Source of the DNA: Chrysopogon serrulatus
Taxonomy: Eukaryota > Streptophyta > Magnoliopsida > Poales > Poaceae
Assembly: GCA_015844335.1 (NCBI GenBank)
Contig: JADLZL010003697.1
Coordinates: 1 to 64,000 of the forward strand
Direction of reading: 5' to 3'
DNA: 64,000 bases
Part shown: positions 12,901 to 24,676 of the stretch, in pieces
Layout: every line of letters starts with the position of its first letter
Position numbering within the stretch: the first letter of the stretch is position 1
Notes under the pieces: model-generated
What the model was told of the DNA's origin: nothing
Database searches by the model: none
What the model saw: the letters and a program-made list of their open reading frames with translations, nothing else
Position numbers and translations under genes: made by a program

Positions 12901-14704
12901 TGTTTGATATGCTAGCTATACCAATATTTGACATGATTGTGTTTAGTTACTCTCTAATTATTCATATCATCTCGGGTGGTTTGATGCTTGTCTTGTTTTG
13001 TGTACGTGATGCATCATCTATTGCATTCCCATGTATTCATGCACTTGCATCTTGCATCTCATCTAGGTACGCTAGATGAACGACGTGAAGGATGAGATGT
13101 TGGATTCAAACCCGAAGACGGTGTTTGATGGACTTATCCCGAAGATGGAAGGGAGATGCTCACCAAGCGAGTACCATCTAACAACACCGACTTGTGTCAT
13201 ATTCCCGTGCAAGCCCCGGAGCATCACTTACCTATGCTTTCTAACAGTCTAATTATGCTTTATGATTGATGCATTAAGTATAGGAGTTGATTGCAACCGT
13301 TGATGCATTATATCCTTGAATTACCTTTGAATTATCCTACCTTGAATTACCCCCGTTAGCCTAGGGCGAGTTTATTGCTTAGCATGCTTAGACGGTAAAA
13401 GTCGGGTGATTTCCTGTCATCCGCGAGCATAGGTGGTTACTTATGATGACGAAAAAAGCTTATGTTGATATCATCCGATTAATGGCTATGGTTTGATAAA
13501 TGGAGATCGGACGGAGTCTTGTGGGGTTGTTGGACCATAGTGATTCCGTCGTGTCGATTAAGGACCGCATCACCGTTGTTGTACCGCAAGTCATGTTGAA
13601 CGCATGCCTCATGTTTAGCTGGCCGGATAAGTCGTTCCGACCGCGAAGCCCAACACTATCCGGGCCGGTTCTCGACCGTTCGCACCGTATTGGAGATGGA
13701 TGGGGGACCACGGGGGGTGCGAAGAGTAAGTCCGAGGTCCAAAGCATGGCTGGCTAAGGCAATCGGGCGGTCCCCCCGGCACGGTGGTTCCATGCGAGTC
13801 CGCGTGCTTGTCTTCCCGGATACGTGCCATGGTGATCTGTAGCTCACCGACGGGTGAGTGTGGTTTGCATGAGGAATACCCCCCGAGCTCAAGTAGTAAT
13901 CGATTCGAATCGCCATCGTTCTGGAAGTGAACACTTGACTTGAGCTGCACCATCGTAGTAATGATTATGGAATGTGGTTAATGATGATGATGGGTTAAGC
14001 TGATGTTTATAATTATGGATACTACTTGCTTGCTTAATCTTGACTAAATATACTGCAATGATGAATAGTATAGGTGCTCAACTAGCATAAATAGGAATGA
14101 TTAAGCCGAGCTATCACACTAGATATTACTACCGCTTTTATGCAAATGAGTCAAGCTATCCCCCGATAAAGCCCCTGTCATACTCCTTGGAGTCTTTTAC
14201 TTTTGAGTCGGTCGGGTAAGTCTAGCCGAGTACCTTCTAGTACTCGGGGTTTTCCCCGCTTGTTGTTTGTGCAGACGGGCATACCTACCACGGGTATTGT
14301 AAACCCTGTCTTTTCAGTGGACTAGAAGACCTTGGGCAAGGTTAATCTTAATATTCTCCCCAACTGCTTTTGATGGATAGACTCTGGACTGGCACTGTAT
14401 TAATCTTTAAGAATGCGTGAGTTGGGTTGAGTTTTTCAAAACTACTTTGCTTTCGCTACTCGGATTTTAAGAACTTGGTCTGTAATAACTTTATTTCCGC
14501 ACTCTGATGTTGTCGAACTAATTGTGAAATGTTGTAACGTGTGAATGGTGACGCTAAACTTGTACGATCTTGGTTGATGATGTTTGGTTTGAAATCCTTC
14601 GAGATTTCCGGACTACCGGGTTTATAATGGCTTAAGTGTGACGATTACTTGCTTAGCGAGTGATTTTTCACTTATGCTTTTATAAATTGGTCGGTTCTGT
14701 TACA
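9937..14704 (+). repeat. 3' LTR, complete, 4768 bp
   Basis: It begins TGTAACACCC and ends ...TGTTACA, giving TG...CA termini. It repeats 1-4755. The first 3.2 kb of the pair differ by only a few bases. Differences, mostly small indels, are concentrated at about 13200-14400 against 3230-4450. A short hairpin with a perfect stem (CCGAGTAC / GTACTCGG) lies at 14226-14247. Confidence 0.92.
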
Positions 14705-15830
14705 CGCTTATGCATATGCACATGAGATTCACACTTAGTGGTACTAGATAACTATTTTAATTAAAGATTTTCTCTTTTTATAGTACGGTTATCTATTCTA
14801 AATCTGATCACGCACTCTATTATGTCTTGACCGACAAAACAAATATTCTATTTTATACCTTTGTCTTGAGCCCATAAAATTTTGTTTTTCTCTTCCTTCT
14901 TTTCTAAATGTGAAGCACTTAATCATCATCTTTTGGAGTTTTCCACCATCATCATGGTTTCCTCAATATCTCCATCACTTAGTCTTGGACCATCCTATCT
15001 TTGCTATACACACTTAGCCATATTAGATTAGTCCTGAAGATTTCATCAATTATTCAAAACTAAACTAGAGCTTTCACACGGTCAAGCTCCAAGTGGCCAA
15101 AAACTCATGTGCTTGACGTTGTCCACAAGGTAATTAAGGAGCAAGGCCATCCACCCCGCACACACTACATACGGGCATACCCAGAGGCCAGAACTCAGCA
15201 GCCATGTTCGAACGGGGACGTGGAATAGAAACGGGAACAAGAACCTGGGAACATAGGGACGTGGATATTCCCGGAACAACGTTTCAGGAAGAATGAGGAA
15301 CGTGGTCATATTGCATGTTTCCTGTTGCTAAAGGCCAGAGTGAACACGAAAGCCCCATCTCATCCCGACCGATACACTGGACAAAGCGATTAGCATTTTT
15401 TTTTTAGAAACCACAGCAAACCTTTATTGCGATTTGTATTAGACGAAGAAACAAAAAAGACAAGTGTAACGGTCGTGGCTGGTAGGGTGGCAGGGCGGTC
15501 GTGCTAAGCGGTGGCTAGGGCACAGGGACGGCGGCGCTGGGGCTGAGGGGGCGGCGGCTATGGTTTGAGGAGGAGCGGTTACGGCAGATTGGCAACGATC
15601 CAAATTAGGATGACTACAGATCGGCAAGAACAGTGCGGCCGGCAGAGATGACGGCGCAACGTGCAAATTCTATGTTGTTAAAGAATGGCTAAAATGGATT
15701 TGCCAAATTGTATATGAAAAATTTTATGTGGCATGTAAAATCTTAGATCCGCCATCGGTGGCGTTGCTAGTGGATGATCACGGTGGCTTATTATGTTGGT
15801 TGATTGTCTCGAACAGGACGCTGCTATTTA
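14705..15830. other. Intergenic, nothing recognised
   Basis: This stretch follows the retrotransposon. A GC-rich patch at about 15440-15670 opens short frames but shows no family resemblance, splice structure or start context worth calling. I see no RNA gene. Confidence 0.5.
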
Positions 15831-16084
15831 CTCCTTCTGTCCCAAAATAGAAGTCGTTCTCGCTTCCTGAGAAGTTAACTTCTTTTAACTTTGACCAATT
15901 ATATATAAAAGAATATGAATATTTATAATACATAGTTAATACATTAGATAGATCATTGAATATACTTTCATAATAAACTTATTTGGAGATATATGCTACA
16001 CGTATTTTCTATAAACTCGGTCAAAGTCAAGAAAGTTTGATCTACACTTATCTCATAACAACTTTTTTTATAGGACAGAGGGAG
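15831..16084. mobile_element. Stowaway-type MITE
   Basis: The 254 bp element is bounded by TA on both sides. Its left end CTCCTTCTGTCCCAAAATAG pairs with its right end TATAGGACAGAGGGAG. This is the CTCCCTCYGTCCC terminal signature of grass Stowaway (Tc1/mariner) elements. The interior is AT-rich and non-coding. Confidence 0.88.
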
Positions 16085-18837
16085 TATAACCCCATAAGCC
16101 GGAGGAGAATTTAGAAGGGCATAGGAGAAACGATATGCAAGCAGCATGAATGGTTGCATGCAAGCAGCGTGGTGAATGTCAGCTTTATTGGAAGGAGAAA
16201 AGATCAGACTTTCTAAACCTATTGATTGATTGGAACTGTAAAGGTTTTTCGTTTAATATACGCTGTGGGGTGATGTGTATCGCTTTGGGATGAGATAGAA
16301 CAGATATTAGAGGTCATCTTTATAAAAGATATAGATTTGTCATCGTAATTTTTTTAGTTATATCTTTTTATAATAAATTTTATAAATAATATAATTTATA
16401 CACATATCTTTTTGTTGGTCAACGATACACGACTTTTCCAGCATAGATTTTTTTACATAATTTATTTTGGCTAAACTTGTCAACCTAAAAAAATGTTCAT
16501 AGTATATAGAAGAAAAATGAGTAGGTTAATATAAAACAAGAGAAGGAAAGAAAACAATGAAAGGAGAAAAAAGATCGAGAAAACATGATGGACTTCCAGA
16601 TTCATTGTAGAAAAGTTGGATTCCAAACGTCTTGTTGAAAAGTTAATAAGCTGTCTATAAACTTTGACAAAAATATATTGAAAAATCATGATTAGAACTT
16701 ATGGTAACAAGTTATGTCCCATAAAATATTACGCATAAAAGCTATAAATATAACCTTACAACTTTCCAAAATGAAAAATTGCAGAAACAAATTTTTTTTT
16801 TTAAGAAAGGGAAATGATGAGGTTGTCTTCCTTCGCTGGTTTTAAGGGTCTACTTAGTTGTCTTCTAAGTCTTACCCAGCCAAAATCATGGTAAGCCAAA
16901 ACTTAGGTTTGCCAATTTAAGACTTGTTAAATAGTTAAGGCAAGAAAAACATAGGTATGCATACTAATTCTTTGGCAATGAAACAATTAATTAATGAGTA
17001 AAAGTTTGAACTTGCTGGGCGTCCGTTGTCCCCGTGCCCAGTTCTAAGTGGCCGTGTGCTGACAGGGATGTCCGATTGACCAGCCCACTATCTGTGGGCA
17101 AACGACTGAATGCGTTCCTTCCTTGTTTAGAGGAGGCCCTTTAGAGGGGGTCAGCGCCTGGCATGGGCCAAGGCCCCAAGTACAACAATACACTTATCTG
17201 GGCCAGATTAACATCTTTCTATCTTTTTTCTCCATGCAGGTTTCCAGTCCAGCTGCTCCCTCCCAATTCCCAGGCCAAAATCACTGCTCAACAGTCAACA
17301 CGGTCCGTACAGTGAAACAGAATACTCCTAGTATAGAACAGTGCAAAACAGAGTAGTATCACTTCTTGAGAGATTTTTTTTTATATAAAAAATAAAGATA
17401 GTAGTAGTAAACAGCAGTGTAGCCTGCTTGCTTGGTGCATGGGGAGACTTGGAGAGCATGCGTGTCATTGGAGTTGTCAGATTTCCGGAACAAAAACTGC
17501 GCACGTTTTACACCGTATGAATGCTTACTACGCGCATGCATGGGTTATTATGGTGTAGCATGCAGTGCAGCCCGGCCGATGCAAAATCACATGCATGCTT
17601 GTTTGACTACTCGTATTGTATTTTTGTATTGTATGCGCGTGTAGAAGTGGAAGCAGAGTCGCCTCACGCACAGATTGCGACATGAAACATGTTGCAGTGT
17701 CTCATACCTTTTAGTTCTGTACCCCTCAATATCGACCTCCTTTCCTAGGTCTCTAATGGGAGATAAGCCAACTAAATGGATTGGAATCAGCTAGAGTTTT
17801 GAAAGATTCGTTTGCACGACTTGATGACCAACAAGATTCTTTAAAATGGGGTGCTACCAAAAATATAATGCTCGTTTCACTGCACGGTCAATGTACAAAC
17901 ATATTACATGAATCAAAATTTGATGCCTCCATCCAAATGAATTCATGTGGAAACTTAATTAAGATCTTTATATCTTGTTCTTAATTAAATGTGTTGTTTT
18001 AATCAAGGATAATTTAATCAAAAGACATTGAAAAGGTAGTGAGAATTGTTGTTTTCACAATAAGGAAACTATCCAACATTTTATTTTTTGACTACCATGT
18101 CTCTATATTCATTTGGAAAGTACTTCAAGTTGCTTTTGGTTTACAACTGCCACAGAACGTAGCTAATTTATTTGGGAATTGGATGCAGACAACAGTGCCA
18201 AATTTGGTGGGGGCCGTGCACGACAGGTTAGAACATTTGGCTGAGTAGAAATGATATTGTATTTAAGGAAAAAAAAGAATTTATTCTTATATGCAGGTCA
18301 TTTTTTTTTCAGGGCTACTTACTGGATTTAATTTTGGATCCAATTACAATAGAAGTGCATTTGGTCAATTATGAAGTGGGCATGCCGTATGTTAGAAACA
18401 GTGATCATGAAAGTTTTGCCAACCATAGATGGTTGTCTTTAGTAGCTAGGCTCAATGCTTAGCTTTTGTTGTCTGAATTTGTGCTTTGTGCTCAAAATAT
18501 TGTTTGATTTTTTTGGTAGTTTTTTTTTTTCCGATCGGAGGCTGAAATTTTTAATTTTGTTTGGTTTAATACATAACTCATGCGGAGATCGAAATAAAGA
18601 TTATTTCCTTCTCTAGAATTAGGGTAGTGGCTGTACATGAAGCACAGAGTGTTTTTGTGTAAGCATGGTGGATCAATACGCTTTATTGTTTTGCCAAAAA
18701 GAACCCAATAATCTTATTACTGTCTCACCGCTGTAATCACATACAGTACAAGCACGTATTGCATTAGCTCGTGCATGAACATCGATGATCGCAGCCTAAA
18801 AAAATACTGTCCTCTAAATAATAATAATTAATACAGC
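16085..18837. other. Intergenic spacer downstream of gene A
   Basis: AT-rich DNA with only short incidental frames (77 codons or fewer). No recognisable gene, RNA gene or complete transposon is seen. It includes T-rich and A-rich tracts near 16790, 17370 and 18300. Confidence 0.5.
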
Positions 18838-18843
18838 TTTATT
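18838..18843 (-). terminator. Candidate polyadenylation signal of DUF241 gene A
   Basis: The plus-strand TTTATT reads AATAAA on the minus strand, about 64 bases after the gene A stop codon. The position and orientation suit a plant near-upstream element. Transcript ends are not visible from sequence. Confidence 0.45.
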
Positions 18844-18906
18844 TGATTCTGTTCAGGCCGTATGTATGAACCTTAATAATTCACATCAAGCTAAGCTGTA
18901 ATGTAA

Positions 18907-19804
18907 CTAAAACGTCGGCGTGTGAATGTTGAGCAAGGAGACCCTGGTCTGCACGAGGCTCCGGAACACCTTCTCGCTCTCGCTCTCCAGCTCCCGCACG
19001 CACTGCTCCAGCTCCTGCAGCTTCTCCAGCGCCGCGCCCTCCCGCCGCTCCTCGCCGCCGTCACCCACCACCGACGACGACCTCTGCTGCCTGCTCCTGG
19101 ACAGCGGCGGCAGCCTCTTCTTGGGCGACGACGAGGCCGGCGACGCCAGCGCCGCGGCGGCGTCGGCCACGGCGCCGACCTCCAGGAACACGGCCGCAGC
19201 CGCCGCCGCGGTGTCGTTGACGGCGTCGGCCACGGCCCTCGCGACCTCGGCGGCCTCAAAAGCGTGCGCGCCACTGCCGGTGGAGATGGCATTGGCAGCA
19301 GCAGGGCGCGCGCACGTGCACCTGGCGGCCTCGCGGGTGACGGCGGCGGCGAGCTGGTCAAGCTCCCGCCCGGCCTGGCGCGCGCGCGCGCGGCGAGGCC
19401 AGCTTGGCACCGTCGCGGCGGCGCACGGCGGCGCGGAGGTCGGCCGCGTGCTGGCGGAGCGCGACGAGGGAGGCGAGGAACGTGCCGAAGGCGTCGGCCA
19501 GGACGAGGAAGCCGTCGAGCAGGCCGTCGGAGTCGGCGGCGGTGGAGCAGCGGGAGGACAGCGCGGCCTGCGCCAGCGGGAGGCGCAGCAGCTCGTCCAG
19601 CACGCAGAGGAGCGCGCGCACGTGCGCCAGCGAGAGCGGGTACTTGGGCCCCGGGCTGGACGTCCATGACCGCAGCGCCAGCAGCTGGCCGTCCACGTCC
19701 GCCAGCAGCGGGTGCGAGTGGCACGGCACGCTCGCCGACCGCACGTGCCCGGACGACCTCGCCGGCGGCGGCACGGTCGACATCATCGTCGTCGTCGGCG
19801 CCAT
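18907..19804 (-). CDS. DUF241 (BPS1-like) family protein, copy A, frame broken once
   Basis: A plant-specific DUF241 (PF03087) protein of unknown biochemical function. The ATG at 19804 opens a frame reading MAPTTTMMSTVPPPARSSG, then the family motif HVRSASVPCHSHPLL and the helical stretch LLDGFLVLADAFGTFL, to about residue 140. The frame then shifts; the rest, ending EKVFRSLVQTRVSLLNI, continues to the TAG at 18907-18909. The break lies in an alternating GC run at 19378-19392. Adding one GC pair gives 299 codons and restores the spacing seen in copies B-D, so the change is a two-base loss or a sequencing compression. Copy A lacks the N-terminal GRSISFPLSPAR motif of the other copies and is the divergent member. 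There is no intron. A TATA box lies about 150 bp upstream and an AATAAA downstream. Confidence 0.85.
19378..19392 (-). other. Frame-break site in gene A: alternating GC run
   Basis: Fifteen bases of strictly alternating G and C. The upstream half of gene A and the downstream half are in different frames on either side of this run. A two-base (one GC unit) difference reconciles them and keeps the residue count equal to the paralogues between the LAS and DL/EL positions. Confidence 0.75.
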
Positions 19805-19950
19805 CGATCGATATCGTCTCGTCGACGTGCGTCTTGATGGCTTAATTAGCTAGCTAGCTATGTGCGATCGACGGCCAGCGGGCACGATGGAAATCGGAAC
19901 TGATGGATCGAGCTCTCGGTGATAATCCAAGCGTGTGCGTGCGCGGCGTG

Positions 19951-19960
19951 TGTATATATG
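19951..19960 (-). promoter_or_regulatory. TATA box of DUF241 gene A
   Basis: The plus-strand tgtatatatg reads CATATATACA on the minus strand, about 150 bp upstream of the ATG at 19804. No other TATA-like sequence closer to the start is as strong. Confidence 0.55.
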
Positions 19961-22900
19961 GAGGGGAGGAGGAGGACGACGTCGAGAGGAGGAAGACGAC
20001 GCGGTAGTTATCTGGAGCTGTTCGTTGGTTAGGTTGTCGCGGTGTTGGTCACTGTTTGAAAAGCCATGCACACGGCAGCAAACTGAGCTGAGCTGAGCAG
20101 TCAGCTCCCAGCTGGATGGTGGATCACCGACGAAGCTTCTGTGAAGTGGACGGCTCACATGCACAGCACACGCTGACACGCACGCAGACTGCAGGAGCCT
20201 CGCTCACAGGACAGCCAGTCAGATCAGCCCTTGAAAGCTGTGCAAGTACGCGGGTGGGCGTGGATGTTCGCCGGCGGCATGCATGTCCGCCACGCCCACG
20301 CACGACGACGCCACGTACTGTACGAACCGTACGTACGGTTAATCGCCGAGATCGCACACCGTGTTGTGCGTGCACTCCCTTTCTTACTACCTGTTCGTGT
20401 TACCTCTGTGCCCTAAGACAAATGTTTCGGGATCTTTCTTTTGACCATCTATGTTGTAGAAAATACACCAAGTTTCACCATCTGTAAATTCTATGTTATA
20501 AAAGTATTTGTTGTCGTAAATGTAAAAACATGAATCTTGTGTTGCTAATATATACGTGAGTGTTCAAAAGAGATGGTTGAAACTGTAAATGTTTGGCTCA
20601 AGATAAAGTGAATATGTTATGTAAAAGAGACAGAATGGTAGCATGAGAGCATGCATGTCTACTGGTTTACGTACTTATCTAACATCCTCTAAAAGTTATA
20701 TATAGGCAAGTAGTGTAGTTGTTTCTTCTCCTCTCCCAATTGGGTATCAATTTTCGATCAAAAAAAAAAAAAAATTGGGTATCAATACCTTTAAAAGTTG
20801 TTTGAATTGAGGACTAATCACCTACATTTGATCGAGGGAGGTGCGGAGTTACTTAAAACTTTTAGATATTGAGGATAGGATGAGTAATCTGTAGAGCAAC
20901 ACCTACCGTTTTTTATACTGCATATTTTAATATTTGGGATGAGACAAGTAATAAGTAATCTATTGGAGATGGTCCAAAGACTCCAAGTTTATGTGAAATT
21001 TCGAATTAGGATGTAGCAATTCATTCAGATAGTCCCTCCAACAAAAGCATAAGTTTTCTTGGCATGCAAATACAACCAACCAACCAAGGAGCCAAAATAA
21101 AGCTACGCATTTGCATGCCCAATCTAAATCCGAGGATGGAATAATCTGAAAAATATAAGGGAGGAACAGTTTCAAGAGAGTAAGCAAGTAAGGAGTAGAG
21201 TAGACTTTGGGGAAGGGAGATGATATATACATAATACATGTTGCATCGTGGGATTCTAGGGTACGGCTGGCAGCAGGCACCATGCCAGCTGTGGATGTCG
21301 CGGTGTTGCCGGTGGCCGGTCCAGTGCCCAAATATGCAACTAGAATATGGTGCACGAGGGCATCTCTGGACGACCTGAAAGGAACCTCGATCGCCATCGC
21401 AGACACAATTGCTATCCATCCATATTCCATAGAGATCAGATCGGATTGTTGACCTAGCTAGCTAGTAGCCCAGGAAGAAGAGATGAGCAAGCTTACAAGC
21501 AATAGTCCTATGCAACATGAGGTCACTCTAAGACGACTTTATTTGGTACAGCTCAGTTTAGTTTACAGTTTTGCTTAGCTTCAGCTCCATAAACATCTCT
21601 GATAAATCTAAATTTGGTTTAGAGTTTGTCAAAAATAGATACTTCATAGTAGATAGAAATGATAAAAATATCTAAAATACCCTTTATCTTTTATTCTCCC
21701 CCTCTCTTATTTCTCTCACTTCATTCCTTCTCTCTCTTCTGATAACTCTCTTTGTTCTTCTCCTAACGATGGCTACGCCGATGAGTGTCCTAACGGCCAC
21801 GCGCCCCGCCCGTGCCCTAGCTATCAAGTCTATGCGTCTTGGCGTGGACGAGCCCTCTTGCTCCATGGCTGCCATGCCACACCCTACCATAGGCGTGATG
21901 TCATTTTTTTCTCAATGGGGGCAAATATGACATCTTTCATGAAACTGGGCAAAGCTACTATTTTAAACTTCATCTTGTCTCAATCTTACGTGAGACAAGG
22001 TTTTCAGGAGTTTCCCCAGTGAAGTTGTTTGTAAAAAGACCCATTTGGCACAAAACAACTTCAAATAGCTCATGAAGCTGCTGTGAGAAAAAAAAAGACC
22101 TAAGTGGAGAGTTTTTTACCATTATTTTTATGAATGCCACATCAGATAAAACACAACGAAATATGGATGAAACAATCATCATCAATACTTGATTTCTGTT
22201 GCTTTATAAGAATTTAATTCAATATTGACGTGTCTAGAGTTGGAAATTGAGCCAATAGAGTTTTGTTTGTATGAAGCCGGCCAATCCCTCTTCTCTTTCT
22301 CTTAAAAACATTTTCATAAATGTTTATGTGACGATATTCTATTAAACGAGGAGATAGATAGAACCCGAATAAAACTCTAATTGAGACTACCCTGATGATC
22401 CTAGTTTCCTATATTTGTGTCTGATGTCTGATCCACACATAACAGGCTGTTTCCTGGCTACCATATTAGACCAGGTCATGGTCACATCACTCGAGCTTGG
22501 CGTTATACTTCCATTTGTATTAGCGCTGCAGGCAGGCAAAATGTCTATGGCAATGAGACATGACAGGTGTGCTGTGCCATTGCGCGCGTATCCTGCAGCT
22601 GTGACAGCTCAACCAACCGATGTTTAGACCCCCAATCGTACGTGAAACTTGCTTCTTAATCACGGATGCAGGTTGTTAGTATTATACCGTGTGAATGCAT
22701 CAGCTATGCAGTGTGTATAGTATAGATCATCAGAGTACAGTAGACTCATCAGATCAAACTAGAGCAGACTCTGCTAGTCTAGATTGGTTTTGGTGTCGAG
22801 ATTCCAATTGTCCCTAATCCTGCATGCACGCGATGCCATCGACGATAAGTGTGATGATTTTTATTAGCTGTAACCCTGATGCGCGCAGACGCGGTTAAGC

Positions 22901-24676
22901 GTGCTAGCTAGCTATAGAGGCCGAGTCAATACATGGATATGCATGTAGCCGTTATTTGGTCTGTTTTGATTTTTTTATTAATCATCGGAGGGGACACATG
23001 TAAGTTTAGTTTCACGTTCTAAGCTGAAAATTTACTAGCTCTGAAGACACTGTTTGGACACTGAGAACTAAGTCGTCCATGCATTAATTTGACTATTGAT
23101 TCGCAACTAGTTCATAAAATATACATAGTCTGAAACTCGATCGCCTCACGTACCACTTACACCGTATTATATTCCTTATATAGTTCAAACACTCAGTTTC
23201 AAATGATCAAAGAAATGGCTGGTTTTAGCTTATCATCAGTACTATAGTCTACCAAGCATCCAAGCTGATCGAGTGGGAAACATATAAGAGCTTCCCTCTT
23301 TCACCTTTTCTATCTCTATAAAAGAAGCCACTCGAATCCCTCTTTCACCTTATTAGTATTTCTTTTGGAAAGCAACTTTTGTTTTATTTTGTGGGATCCT
23401 TTTTGTGATATTTTTTTTCCTACATGTGACCTTGTTGGATAAATGTACACCAAGTAACATTTCAGGTATGATCTGACAAGATTTTTAAAGTTTAGTCAGA
23501 ATTTGATAAAGTTTTTAAAACTCTTAACGGTAATTTCAGAAATTTTTATTTCTATTGGCTCCCTCGGGTATTTGTGCCACAACCGATAGGCTGACAAACA
23601 CTAGTACAGAAATATTTTTTTGCTCATAGAAAATAAGCACAAAACCACCAGCTAGAACAAAACCAACAAGAGGGAAATAAGCTAGGCAAGGAGAGAAGTG
23701 GGGCGCATGAGGATGAAGTAGATGGGCTCATGGATCAAAGGAGGACCAATGGGCCAAGTCTGAATATCCATGATCATGATTGTAAAAAAAAAAAAAAAAA
23801 AAAAAAAAACCTAGACGGACCTTCTTTATTTGCTAGTCCCTCTGTTCTATATTGTAAATGATGATTATGTCTTTCTTGATACATCTAGTCATAACTTACT
23901 GATGGTGCAATTCTATTTTTTTATAACAACATTTTAGGAATTTCTTGTTTTTTCCCCTTCTCATACAATAGGCAGCCACACAGGAGCCTTAGAGAAAAAT
24001 GGTTCATAATAACAAGTACAATATCATTGAAACAATTGCTAGAAAATAATCCTCATCGATTAGTCTCACTGCTTAAAATGCAGGTAGTGGGAGCAGGGGA
24101 TGCTGGGAGTCGATTGAATAGTAGCCATTATTGGTGAGGACCGAGGACACAATATAATAGACTGCACATGGATTTAGCTTAGGTCATAATTGACTGTATT
24201 TTTAGTGAGGAAGATGCTGCAGTTACGAAAAAAAACTGCAGTATTCCATTCTGTGTGATTACATTGGCTTAAGCTACCGACGACAAATTATTGACATTGT
24301 GCTTAAGCTACCGACGACAAATTATTGACATTGTTCCAGGATATTCGTTCTTCAAAAAAGAATCATCTGATGAACAATCAGATAATGAGATAATGCCCTC
24401 CTGATAATTGCACATTTGCACTACAGCTTTATTACTTTTTGACTGAAATTCTGTGTTATTTCAACTGCCTGTGGATAGCTGGATATAATATATACTGAGA
24501 TCAAAAAAAAAAAAAAAAAAAAACTCATGCTGCTATATGAACAGATGTATGGCAAAATTTCACTTTTTTTGTATATATGTTCTCTATTTTTTCAATGTAC
24601 AGTATATACTATAGTACGTATATGTACGTATACAACAGTTAGCTAGTTTGTGTTTGTCGATCGGCTGATACATTCT
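19961..24676. other. Intergenic spacer between genes A and B
   Basis: The first few hundred bases are GC-richer promoter-proximal DNA of gene A. The rest is AT-rich with scattered short frames, including a 156-codon minus-strand frame at 20960-21430 that has no recognisable domain. There is a 26-base A run at 23784-23809 and a 21-base A run at 24503-24523. A single Stowaway-like end (tccctctgttctatattg) lies near 23840 without a visible partner. Confidence 0.5.
24267..24334 (+). repeat. Perfect 34-bp tandem duplication
   Basis: The unit starting gcttaagctaccgacgac is present twice, back to back, at 24267-24300 and 24301-24334 with no mismatch. It is about 340 bp downstream of the gene B stop. 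The perfect identity implies a recent slippage or repair event. Confidence 0.9.

Larger units (their letters stand above)
1..14704 (+). mobile_element. Non-autonomous long-LTR retrotransposon (LARD-like), left edge cut by window
   Basis: Positions 1-4755 and 9955-14704 are near-identical direct repeats, that is, two LTRs bounding a 5.2 kb internal domain. The right LTR opens TGTAACACCC just after a purine tract, and a sequence close to the initiator-Met tRNA primer-binding site follows the left LTR, so transcription runs on the plus strand. No gag, protease, reverse transcriptase, RNase H or integrase frame can be read in the internal domain; the longest frame there is 149 codons and matches nothing I know. 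This fits the large retrotransposon derivatives (LARDs) of grasses, mobilised in trans by an autonomous relative. The TGTAACACC start and Met primer site suggest Ty3/gypsy ancestry (inference). The target duplication cannot be checked because the left flank is outside the window. Confidence 0.9.

Noticed and set aside
20960..21430. 156-codon minus-strand frame between genes A and B
   Set aside because: A hydrophobic stretch in the middle could suggest a membrane protein, but there is no family motif or promoter, and an overlapping open frame exists.
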